NCBI RefSeq assembly: GCF_004348895.1
Contig: NZ_RRZK01000023.1
Location: 141,991 to 205,990, forward strand
Source: Pseudomonas vancouverensis
GTDB taxonomy: Bacteria; Pseudomonadota; Gammaproteobacteria; Pseudomonadales; Pseudomonadaceae
Length of the DNA stretch: 64,000 nt
Direction: 5' to 3'
In this document: one piece after another, positions 34,129 through 42,194 of the stretch
Layout of the letters: each line of letters begins with the position of its first letter
Numbering within the stretch: position 1 is the stretch's first letter
The notes under the pieces: model-generated
The model's database searches: none
What the model was told of the DNA's origin: nothing
Seen by the model: only the letters and a program-made list of their open reading frames with translations
Position numbers and translations under genes: made by a program

Positions 34129-35082
34129 TCAATGCGCCGCAGTGGGGGCGGCGGATTTGCCCAGGCTGCGGGCCCGGGAATAGAGGTAGCGCAGGGTCGG
34201 TTTGCCGTGGGAGAAAAACACCGCCTGCCATGAGCACGCGAGCATGCGCCGGTACACCTCAACGACCTGGGCGTGCTCGGCGCGGCAGGAAAACGCATGA
34301 AGGAAGTCGGCGAGATTGCCGAGGATGAAATCGATGCGCTGCTGCGGGCTCAACACCTCGCCATAACGGGCCAGGAACAGCTCGATGAAGCGGAGCTTGT
34401 GGTGGTAGTACTTGTTCGGCTGGGCGGTGATGTTGCCGCCGTTGACCGTGCGCGACATCAGCACCTCGGGCACGGTGTGGATCTCCCAGTGTTCGGCGAT
34501 CCGTGCCCACATCATGCGGTCTTCGGAGTAGCGCAGGCTCGCTTCGAAGCCACCGAGCAGTTGGATCACCTCGCGCTTGACCAGGACTGCGGACACGCCG
34601 TTGACCACGTTGGCGTGAATGAAATCGAAGAAATGCATGCCGTTCTTGTAGCGACCTTCCATGTGTTCGGAACCGTCGCTGTATTCGACCAGCACATTGC
34701 AATCGATCAACCCCACCGCGTGGCCTTCGCGGGTCAGGTGGTCATACAGCGCCAGTTGTTTTTCCAGCTTCTGCGGGTGCCAGCGGTCATCGGCGTCGAG
34801 AAACGCGATGAGGGTTTCCTCGGTGTGCTGCAGGCCGTGATTTCGCGCGCTGGCCTGCCCCTCGTTGACCTGGTGCAACAGCGTCAAGCGAAACGGTGCG
34901 ACAAAGGCTTCGACCCGTTGCGGACCGTCATCGGTCGAGCCGTCATTGATGACGATCACGTGATCGGGCCGGCGGGTCTGTTCGCTCAGGGAGGTCAGGG
35001 TCTGCTCGATGCTGTCGCCGCCGTTGTACAGCGGGATCACCACACAGACCGTGTGTTCTGCCGAGGGGGTTTGCTCTAGCAC
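34129..35082 (-). CDS. Glycosyltransferase family 2
   Basis: A 317-residue GT-A glycosyltransferase. The N-terminus has VCVVIPLYNGGDSIEQTL, then NDGSTDDG and the metal-binding FLDADDRW (DxD-type). It probably adds a sugar to the lipid-linked repeat on the cytoplasmic face. The GTG start at 35082 is supported by AAGGAG with an 8-base spacer and overlaps the upstream polymerase gene by seven bases. Donor and acceptor are unknown. Confidence 0.9.
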   Translation of the reverse strand: MLEQTPSAEHTVCVVIPLYNGGDSIEQTLTSLSEQTRRPDHVIVINDGSTDDGPQRVEAFVAPFRLTLLHQVNEGQASARNHGLQHTEETLIAFLDADDRWHPQKLEKQLALYDHLTREGHAVGLIDCNVLVEYSDGSEHMEGRYKNGMHFFDFIHANVVNGVSAVLVKREVIQLLGGFEASLRYSEDRMMWARIAEHWEIHTVPEVLMSRTVNGGNITAQPNKYYHHKLRFIELFLARYGEVLSPQQRIDFILGNLADFLHAFSCRAEHAQVVEVYRRMLACSWQAVFFSHGKPTLRYLYSRARSLGKSAAPTAAH

Positions 35083-36395
35083 GGGGTTTTCTCCTTGTGA
35101 TACGCCTTCACGGGACCACGCGAGGCGCTGCGGCGAACGGCCGGGGTCCAGTGGGGTTGAGTGGCATGGGCGTGATGGAAGGACAGGGCGAGGCTGCAGA
35201 ACACCAGGAATTCGGCGCTGCGGTAGTTGGGAATCACGTAGGCCACGTAGTTGGTGACGATGAACAGCCCGACAATTACCAGCGCACAGGCGCGCACCTG
35301 CGCCGATTGCTCGGAGGTAATCGCCCGGTACTGTTTGACCAGCGCCCCGGCAAACAGCAACAACAGCGCTGTCAGTTGAATCACGCCACCGTTGAGCAGG
35401 GTTTCCAGGTAACCGCTGTGGGCGTTGCCGATGTAGCCCCAGCGCTTGATGAACACCTCGGCGTCATCGCTGGCCCAGAATGCGCCATAGCCGTAGCCGT
35501 TGAGGAATTTGTCGTCGATGAACGGCGTCAGCAGCTCCCAGATCTGCGTGCGGTCGGTAAGTGACGCGTCGCGCCCGAGCAGGTCCAGCAACAGCGAGTA
35601 GTTGGCGTACAGGAACACGCAGATCAACGCGTACACCAACGTGGCGCCGAAGAAGGCCGCCAGTGAACGGTTGACGCGCAAGCGCACCAGGGTCAGGAAA
35701 TACCAGTAGCTCGCGGCGCCCGAAACGATCAACGAAATGGCGGTGGCCGACTGGGCCAGGCCAATGGCGAGCAAAGAACACAGGGCACCGAACAGGGCCA
35801 CGGGGTGGCGTCGGCGGATCATCGGCAACAGCAACAGGATGCCGATGGCGTTGATCCGCGCGCCGGCGTTCTTCTCGGCGAAGATGCCCTTGAAGGCTCC
35901 GTCGCGTATGCCACCGGCAATGAAGGCGATGTCCGGCCGCAGGACGGCGAAGATCAGCCCCATCAAGGCGACGGCGCCGATCATGCAACCGAGCATGAAG
36001 GCGATGCGCTCGACCGAGTAGTTGTAGGCGATGAAGCCGGCGAAAAACACCACGCTGAGCAGCGCCACGTAGCGCTTGAAGCTGAGCATCGGGTCCTCGG
36101 ACCAGGTGATCGAGGCCGCCACGCACAACAGGAACGCCAGCAAGAGGAAGTTGCCGCGGTAAAAGCTCTTGCTCAGGAACACCTTGTGGCGGATGAACAG
36201 GAACAGCGGCACCAGCAAGGTGATCAGGCCACAGACCTGATTGATCAGGTTGCCTTCGAGGTCTTTGTCGACATCGTCCAGGTTGGCCACGTTGCCGAGG
36301 TTGAGAAAAAAAGTGGTCACCTGGAAGTAAAACAACAGCCCGAACAGCGTGAAGCCGTCGCGCAGGGTGGAATAGCGGATTTCCAGGGTATTCAT
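35076..36395 (-). CDS. O-antigen ligase/polymerase-like protein (Wzy-type)
   Basis: A 439-residue polytopic membrane protein with about ten TM segments and a large periplasmic loop (about residues 320-375, GYGYGAFWASDDAEVF and GNAHSGYLETLLNGG). The HSGYLETLLNGG block is characteristic of the Wzy_C/O-antigen ligase family, so it is the likely polymerase of the repeat unit. The start overlaps the upstream GT4 stop (ATGA, 36392-36395). The C-terminal 40 residues are basic and probably cytoplasmic. Confidence 0.86.
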   Translation of the reverse strand: MNTLEIRYSTLRDGFTLFGLLFYFQVTTFFLNLGNVANLDDVDKDLEGNLINQVCGLITLLVPLFLFIRHKVFLSKSFYRGNFLLLAFLLCVAASITWSEDPMLSFKRYVALLSVVFFAGFIAYNYSVERIAFMLGCMIGAVALMGLIFAVLRPDIAFIAGGIRDGAFKGIFAEKNAGARINAIGILLLLPMIRRRHPVALFGALCSLLAIGLAQSATAISLIVSGAASYWYFLTLVRLRVNRSLAAFFGATLVYALICVFLYANYSLLLDLLGRDASLTDRTQIWELLTPFIDDKFLNGYGYGAFWASDDAEVFIKRWGYIGNAHSGYLETLLNGGVIQLTALLLLFAGALVKQYRAITSEQSAQVRACALVIVGLFIVTNYVAYVIPNYRSAEFLVFCSLALSFHHAHATQPHWTPAVRRSASRGPVKAYHKEKTPC

Positions 36396-37504
36396 GACCG
36401 TTGCTCCCCGAGTAATGCCACGAGGTAGGTCTGCACGGCACGGCCGCTCATGTAGCGGGCGGCGGCACTGATGCGGCTTGGGTAATGGCGCATCCGCGGT
36501 TGGGCCATCTCGATGCTGATGGCCTGGGCCAGGGCTTCGGCGTCATCGACAGGCACCAGCGGCGCCACCGCGCCATCTTCGAGAATTTCCTGCGGGCCAT
36601 AGGGGCAGCGGGTCGAGACCACCGGCGTGCCCGTCGACAGTGCTTCGACCAGAGCATTGGGGCTGCCTTCGAAACGCGACGACAGGACAAAACAATCGGC
36701 GGCGGCAATCTGGGCCATGGGGTCAGGGGTGTAGCCCGGCAACTCGACACGCCCGGCGACGTCAAGGCGTGCAGCCTGCTCCAGCAATTCAGTGCGCAGT
36801 CCGCCCTCGCCGAAAATCAGCAGACGGACGCGGCGGTCCTGCAGGCGCGCCAGCGCCTCGATCAGGGTATCGAAGCCTTTCTGCGCGGCCAGGCGGCCCA
36901 CGGCGACGATCACCGGCGTGCGCTTGTCGAGCAACCAGGGATGGGTCGGCCGCCCCGGCGTGCGCTGGAGAAAGTCGTTGTCGAGTACCGGGTTGTCGGC
37001 AATGGTCACGTCGCGGTCGCGGGCAATCGTGGTCTCGACCAGGTCCCGGGCCACGCCGCGCGAGACGCAGATCACCGGGTTGGGAATCAGCCGATACAGC
37101 AAGGGTGCCAGCCAATAGGCCAGGCGCACGCGCAACGACGGGTTGACGTGCTTGTCCCGGGAAAACGCATTGCGCTCGCTCACGTGCAGCCGGGTCAGTG
37201 TCCCGGACAGCGCTGCAGCGGCAATCGCCACCACGTTGACATGGGTGAGGGCGGCCAGTTGTGCGTCGAAGCGGTTGTGCCGCAGAAAGCGCGCCAGGGC
37301 CGGCACCGCACTGGCGCTGCGCGGGCTGTTCAAGGCGACCTGCTTGACCCGTGGATCGAGCAACGCGACGTTCACACCCCCGCCGGTGAGCATCAGCAAG
37401 GTCACGTCGTTGCCGGCCTCGACCAGTGCCCCGGCCAGGCGCGCCATCATTTTCTCGGCGCCGCCGGCGCTGAGGTCGTGGAGGATAATCAGTAGCCGTT
37501 TCAT
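36392..37504 (-). CDS. Glycosyltransferase family 4
   Basis: A 370-residue GT-B glycosyltransferase starting LLIILHDLSAGGAEKMMARLAGAL, a GT4 signature for the acceptor domain. The C-terminal donor domain has VGRLAAQKGFDTLIEA and SRFEGSPNALVEALSTGTPVV, with the EX7E-type motif. The start is the ATG at 37504 that overlaps the preceding stop (ATGA) rather than the GTG at 37513. It likely acts in exopolysaccharide repeat-unit assembly. The specific sugar is unknown. Confidence 0.9.
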   Translation of the reverse strand: MKRLLIILHDLSAGGAEKMMARLAGALVEAGNDVTLLMLTGGGVNVALLDPRVKQVALNSPRSASAVPALARFLRHNRFDAQLAALTHVNVVAIAAAALSGTLTRLHVSERNAFSRDKHVNPSLRVRLAYWLAPLLYRLIPNPVICVSRGVARDLVETTIARDRDVTIADNPVLDNDFLQRTPGRPTHPWLLDKRTPVIVAVGRLAAQKGFDTLIEALARLQDRRVRLLIFGEGGLRTELLEQAARLDVAGRVELPGYTPDPMAQIAAADCFVLSSRFEGSPNALVEALSTGTPVVSTRCPYGPQEILEDGAVAPLVPVDDAEALAQAISIEMAQPRMRHYPSRISAAARYMSGRAVQTYLVALLGEQRS

Positions 37505-38571
37505 AGGTTCCACACCTGGTAGTACGCCTGGGCGGCGTGTTCACTGGTGTACGGGTTCACGGTGTGCGCCATGGAGCGTGCGCTGTGCGCCGCCAGATCG
37601 AGGCTTTGCTCAAGCCCGCGGGCCAGGTCCGGCACATCGTTGACCCTCACCAGTTGACCAAGGCGGCCGTTGTCGAGCAGTTCCCTTGGCCCGCTCGGGC
37701 AATCGGTGGCCAGTACCGGCGTACCGAGTGCCAACGCCTCGATCAATACCGTCGGCTGACCTTCGTAAAACGAGCTGAGGATGAGCAACCGCGCGTGGCG
37801 GATCAGCGGATAGGGATTGCCCAGATGCCCGGTAAAGGTGACGCGGCGGGCAATGCCCAGGCGCTGGGCCTGGTCAATCAGTGACTCACGCATCGGGCCG
37901 TCGCCGACAATCATCAGATCGGGCACCAGCGGGTTACTCGCCACCTGTGCATAGGCTTCAAGCAGCAGATGAAAACCCTTGAGTTCGATCAATCGTCCGA
38001 CCGCTATCCAGTACTCACGCGGCAGGCCCTTGGGCAGCGGCCCGCGCGCGGCGGCATACAACTGATCGGTGACCACCGCATTGGGGCAATAGCGGATACG
38101 TTGCCGGCCCCAGGGCATCAACCGCGCCAGTGCCTGGTGCAGGCCATGGGACACGGCCACCACCTGGCCGCTACCGCACAGGTACAGCGCATAGAGCAGG
38201 CGCAGGCTGTGCACGCCGGTTTTCTGCTCTGAGCAATCGAGGGCGGTGTGCCGGGTGTAAATGACGTGGCAACCGCTGCCCAGCGTGGCAAACCAGGTGC
38301 ACAGGTTGGCTTGCTCCTTGGCGCTGATCAGATGAGTCACGCCTTCACGGCGGATGATCCGCCGCAACAGCACGACGGACTTGATCAGGCCGAACAAGCC
38401 ATTGCCGCCCCCATCGAGGGCGGGCGCGCCGGCAACGTCCGGCGTTTCACCGTTCATCACGAAGACGCTGACCCGCTGGCCGTCCTTGAGAAATTGCTCG
38501 GCCAGGCGCTGCTGAACGCGTTCGACACCGCCGCCTTCCTTGAAATCCTTGAGCGTGAACAGGATGTGCAT
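37501..38571 (-). CDS. Glycosyltransferase family 4
   Basis: A 356-residue GT-B glycosyltransferase. The N-terminal LFTLKDFKEGGGVERVQQRL is the GT4 start. The donor-site region has VGRLIELKGFHLLLEAY and SSFYEGQPTVLIEALALGTPVL (EX7E). The ATG at 38571 is preferred over the one at 38577, because GGGAG ends directly at 38578 and leaves a six-base spacer only for the downstream ATG. It is a second GT4 of the cluster, read in a coupled series. Confidence 0.9.
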   Translation of the reverse strand: MHILFTLKDFKEGGGVERVQQRLAEQFLKDGQRVSVFVMNGETPDVAGAPALDGGGNGLFGLIKSVVLLRRIIRREGVTHLISAKEQANLCTWFATLGSGCHVIYTRHTALDCSEQKTGVHSLRLLYALYLCGSGQVVAVSHGLHQALARLMPWGRQRIRYCPNAVVTDQLYAAARGPLPKGLPREYWIAVGRLIELKGFHLLLEAYAQVASNPLVPDLMIVGDGPMRESLIDQAQRLGIARRVTFTGHLGNPYPLIRHARLLILSSFYEGQPTVLIEALALGTPVLATDCPSGPRELLDNGRLGQLVRVNDVPDLARGLEQSLDLAAHSARSMAHTVNPYTSEHAAQAYYQVWNL

Positions 38572-38587
38572 GGTCATCTCCCGACAT

Positions 38588-39295
38588 TCAGGGTGCCGTG
38601 ATGTTGATCGCGACTTTGCGTTGGAGAATCAGCGCCGCCAGGCGCAGGAAATTGCTCGGGTAGTCGAGCAGGTAGCGCTCGATGGTGTGCGGTTCGCGGT
38701 ACATGCGATAGAACGCCCGCAGGTGCAGACGGTTGATCACCTCGGGGTAGTAGGTATTGGTCGCCAGGGCTTCCTGGCGAATGAAAGCGCCGCAGGTGAA
38801 CGCCACCCCGCTGAAGCCGGCGTCCAGTGCGTTGAGCACGAAGCGTTCCTGCAGGCCGGCGCCCAGACCGACGATGAGGATGTCGGCGTGGCCCAGGCTG
38901 ATGTCGGCGTAGATGGCCGCGGCCTGGGCGGCATCAAAATAACCGTTGTGATAGCCGGCAATCGCCAGCCGTGGATATCGTGCGTGCAGCTTCTGCACGA
39001 ACAATTCCAGCTCGGCCTGCGTGGCACCGACCAGGTACACGCGCTTGCCGAGTTTTTCCGCGTCGCTGAACACCGGGTCGGCAATCGAGGTGAAATCGAA
39101 ACTGACCCGGTCGATGGCACGTCCGGTGACGCGCGACATGAAACTCGACATCAGCATGCCGTCACAGAAATAGGCGATGGCGTGGGGTGGTTGCTGGAAA
39201 AAACTGCCGATGGAGGCAAAGTTGATGAAGGAAAACGCCATGTTGGCGTCCAGCAGCGCTGGCGAGTACTGACCGATCAGTTCCAGGCGGATCAT
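38588..39295 (-). CDS. WecG/TagA/CpsF-family (GT26) glycosyltransferase
   Basis: A 235-residue GT26 enzyme. The family blocks are FCDGMLMSSFMSRVTGR (near residue 45), GKRVYLVGATQ, a HADILIVGLGAGLQE segment, and FTCGAFIRQE near the end. WecG adds ManNAcA-type sugars, and GumM of xanthan synthesis adds glucuronate. The UDP-glucose dehydrogenase next door suggests a glucuronate donor here (inference). The start ATG overlaps the ugd stop (ATGA, 39292-39295). The upstream open frame to 39466 lies inside ugd and is discarded. Confidence 0.88.
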   Translation of the reverse strand: MIRLELIGQYSPALLDANMAFSFINFASIGSFFQQPPHAIAYFCDGMLMSSFMSRVTGRAIDRVSFDFTSIADPVFSDAEKLGKRVYLVGATQAELELFVQKLHARYPRLAIAGYHNGYFDAAQAAAIYADISLGHADILIVGLGAGLQERFVLNALDAGFSGVAFTCGAFIRQEALATNTYYPEVINRLHLRAFYRMYREPHTIERYLLDYPSNFLRLAALILQRKVAINITAP

Positions 39296-40650
39296 GGCGC
39301 GTCTCCCTGCACTTGCGCCTCGAGGGTCTGGCGGCCCACCGACAGGTAAGTGAAGCCGCGCTTGCTCAGGCGTTGCGGGTCGTACAGGTTGCGCCCGTCG
39401 AAGATCAGCGGCTGCCTGAGTTGCCGGGCGAGCAGGTCGAAGTCCGGCGCGCGAAAGGCCTGCCATTCGGTGACGATGATCAGCGCATCGGCGTTTTTCA
39501 GCGCCGCTTCCTTGGTGCCCACCAAGGCCAGGTCATCGCGCACGCCATACAGGCGCTGGGTTTCTTCCATGGCCTTGGGGTCGAACGCCTGCACGTTGGC
39601 GCCGGCGCGCCACAAGGCTTCCATCAGCACCCGGCTGGGTGCCTCGCGCATGTCGTCGGTGTTGGGTTTGAAGCTCAGGCCCCAGAGGGCGAAGGTCTTG
39701 CCGTGCAATGCGCCGTTGAAGTGGTCGTAGACCTTGTCGAACAGCGTGGTCTTCTGCTCGTCGTTGCGCGACTCCACGGCCTTGAGCACGCGGGCGTCGA
39801 AGTCGAGGCTGTCGGCGGTGCGAATCAGCGCCTTGACATCCTTGGGGAAGCACGAGCCGCCGTATCCGACGCCGGGATAGATGAATTGATAGCCGATGCG
39901 CGGGTCCGAGCCGATGCCGTGGCGGACCATTTCGATGTCGGCGCCGAGTTTCTCGGCCAGATTGGCCATCTCGTTCATGAAGCTGATCTTGGTAGCCAGC
40001 ATGCAATTGGCGGCGTACTTGGTCAGCTCGGCACTGCGCAGGTCCATGACGATGATTTTTTCGCGGTTGCGATTGAACGGCTCGTACAACTCGCGCATGA
40101 CGTCTTCGGCGCGGGGGCTGTCGGTGCCGATGACGATGCGGTCCGGGCGCATGCAATCGTCCACGGCACAGCCTTCCTTGAGAAATTCCGGGTTGGAGAC
40201 CACGTCGAAGGTCAGGTCGCTGCGGCCGTTGTCCGCCAGCACTTGCGCAATCCGTGCCCGCACCCGGGCGCCGGTGCCGACCGGTACCGTGGATTTGTCG
40301 ACAATGGTCTGGTGGCGCTGCATGTGCTCGCCGATGGTCTGCGCCACGTTCAACACGTATTGCAGGTCGGCCGAGCCATCCTCATCAGGCGGTGTGCCGA
40401 CGGCAATCAACTGCACATCGCCATGCCGCACGGCGGCGGCCAGGTCAGTGCTGAACTGCAACCGGCCGCTGTGAAAATTGTCCCGCACCAAGGCGTCCAG
40501 CCCCGGTTCGTAGATCGGCAGGGTGCCCGCCTGCAGCGCCCGCACCTTGTCGGCGTCGATGTCCACGCACATCACGTTGTGGCCGACCTCGGCCAGCGCC
40601 GCGCCTTGAACCAGTCCGACATAGCCAGTGCCAAATACACTCACATTCAT
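39292..40650 (-). CDS. ugd: UDP-glucose 6-dehydrogenase
   Basis: NAD-dependent enzyme that oxidises UDP-glucose to UDP-glucuronate. It has 452 residues with the Rossmann motif GTGYVGLVQGAALAEVGH at the N-terminus. The catalytic Cys is in GYGGSCFPKDVKAL (about residue 262), and the UDP-binding C-terminal domain includes LWGLSFKPNTDDMREAPS. GAGG sits 9 bases before the ATG. It could equally be a GDP-mannose dehydrogenase by fold, but the pattern fits the UDP-glucose group better. It supplies an acidic sugar for the polymer. Confidence 0.93.
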   Translation of the reverse strand: MNVSVFGTGYVGLVQGAALAEVGHNVMCVDIDADKVRALQAGTLPIYEPGLDALVRDNFHSGRLQFSTDLAAAVRHGDVQLIAVGTPPDEDGSADLQYVLNVAQTIGEHMQRHQTIVDKSTVPVGTGARVRARIAQVLADNGRSDLTFDVVSNPEFLKEGCAVDDCMRPDRIVIGTDSPRAEDVMRELYEPFNRNREKIIVMDLRSAELTKYAANCMLATKISFMNEMANLAEKLGADIEMVRHGIGSDPRIGYQFIYPGVGYGGSCFPKDVKALIRTADSLDFDARVLKAVESRNDEQKTTLFDKVYDHFNGALHGKTFALWGLSFKPNTDDMREAPSRVLMEALWRAGANVQAFDPKAMEETQRLYGVRDDLALVGTKEAALKNADALIIVTEWQAFRAPDFDLLARQLRQPLIFDGRNLYDPQRLSKRGFTYLSVGRQTLEAQVQGDAP

Positions 40651-40697
40651 GGGAAAACCTCAGCGGGCGTGGGGCCGGTCGGGGACCGGGCACGCGG

Positions 40698-42089
40698 TCA
40701 GTAGATGTTTTTCGAGAACAAGGTGAAGGGCGTCTTCAGCAGAATCTTGATGTCCAGCCACAGCGACCACTGGTTGATGTAGTTGAGGTCCTGGGCGACC
40801 CGCAGCTGCATCTTTTCCAGGGTTTCGGTTTCGCCGCGGTGCCCGGTGATCTGGGCCAGCCCGGTGATGCCGGGTTTGAGGCGGTGGCGGGCCATGTAGG
40901 CGCGGACTTTGCCGGTGTAATAGATGTTGTGCGTGACCGCATGGGGGCGCGGGCCGACCAGGGCCATTTGCCCGAACAGCACGTTGAACAGTTGCGGTAG
41001 CTCATCGATGGAGCTGCGCCGCAGGAAGCGTCCCAGCGGCGTGACGCGATCGTCGTCGCGGGTGGCCTGGCGCACTTCCTGGTCGTTATGCACGCGCATC
41101 GAGCGGAATTTCCACACCTTGATCACCTGGCCGTCGCAGCCGTGACGGTTCTGCTTGAACAGCACCGGTCCAGGAGAGGTCAGCTTGACCGCCAGTGCCA
41201 CGCAAAGCAGCAGCGGGCTGAGCACCATCAAGGCGACGGCCGCCAGGGTGCGCTCGAACAGGTCCTTGCAGAACAGGCTGCCGGGATGCGAGGTGATCAG
41301 GCTTTCGTTGAGGTAGATGGCCGGCATGCGCTCGATTTCCGAAATCGAGTGGTTGAGCAACACCATGCTGCCGAAGTCGGGAATCCACACCACGTCGACG
41401 TTCATGTCGAGCAAGTCGATGTACAGGGCTTCGATGGTGGCGGCATCGGCCATCGGCAGCACGATATAGACACGCCGCACTTCCATGCGGGTGATCAGTT
41501 CGCGGATGTCGTTGACGTGCCCGAGCAACGGCAGAATGCTCGGCGCCGGGCCTTCCTGTTCCTTGGCGGCGATAAAGCCGAGCAACAGCGCGCGATTGGG
41601 GTAGGTGAGTTTCTTCGCCAGCTCGTGGGCGGTGGGGCAGGTGCCGATGATCACCGAGCGGCGTTCATGGCAGATCATGCGGGAGTACAGGCGGGCGACG
41701 TAGTGCAGCGGCAGGAAGCTGGCCGCCTGGGCGAGAAAGCCGGTGATCGCCCAGACGATGATCACCTGTCGGGAAAACAGCGCGCTGGTCTGGGTGACGA
41801 AGGCAATGCTGATCAGCACCCCAAGCAGGATTAGCCAGCCGGCCAGCAAGCGACTGAGTCCGACCAGCAGGCCATGGCGCTTGTAATAGACCTGCATCAG
41901 GCTGTAGATCGGTACCGAACCGAGGACCGTGAGGATCATCAGCAAACGGTATTCGCTGGGCAGGCCGCCGACGCGCAATTGCACCAGTGCCACCAGCAAC
42001 AGATTGACCAGTGCCATCGCACACACCCACTGGCCCCAGAACGTGACGCCTCGTCGATGCGCCATTTGAGCGGTATAGAGCGGAGTCAT
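40698..42089 (-). CDS. Undecaprenyl-phosphate glucose phosphotransferase (WcaJ-type initiating enzyme)
   Basis: A 463-residue polyisoprenyl-phosphate hexose-1-phosphate transferase that starts repeat-unit synthesis. Four to five N-terminal TM helices are followed by a CoA-binding-like Rossmann region (about residues 150-260). The C-terminal catalytic domain has KFRSMRVHND, RRSSIDELPQLFNVLFGQMA and VGPRPHA, then ends with GITGLAQITGHRGET and DIKILLKT. This is the WcaJ/GumD/ExoY class. The ATG at 42089 has GGAG upstream; the open frame to 42131 is not used. Confidence 0.92.
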   Translation of the reverse strand: MTPLYTAQMAHRRGVTFWGQWVCAMALVNLLLVALVQLRVGGLPSEYRLLMILTVLGSVPIYSLMQVYYKRHGLLVGLSRLLAGWLILLGVLISIAFVTQTSALFSRQVIIVWAITGFLAQAASFLPLHYVARLYSRMICHERRSVIIGTCPTAHELAKKLTYPNRALLLGFIAAKEQEGPAPSILPLLGHVNDIRELITRMEVRRVYIVLPMADAATIEALYIDLLDMNVDVVWIPDFGSMVLLNHSISEIERMPAIYLNESLITSHPGSLFCKDLFERTLAAVALMVLSPLLLCVALAVKLTSPGPVLFKQNRHGCDGQVIKVWKFRSMRVHNDQEVRQATRDDDRVTPLGRFLRRSSIDELPQLFNVLFGQMALVGPRPHAVTHNIYYTGKVRAYMARHRLKPGITGLAQITGHRGETETLEKMQLRVAQDLNYINQWSLWLDIKILLKTPFTLFSKNIY

Positions 42090-42194
42090 GGACTCAATCT
42101 CCAGACACGGGGCGTCATTCGAAGCCCCCACCGTCCTTGGCGACTTCGATTCACGCGCAATTAGAGATCACGCAGCTACGGTCGCTGCCCGGTG

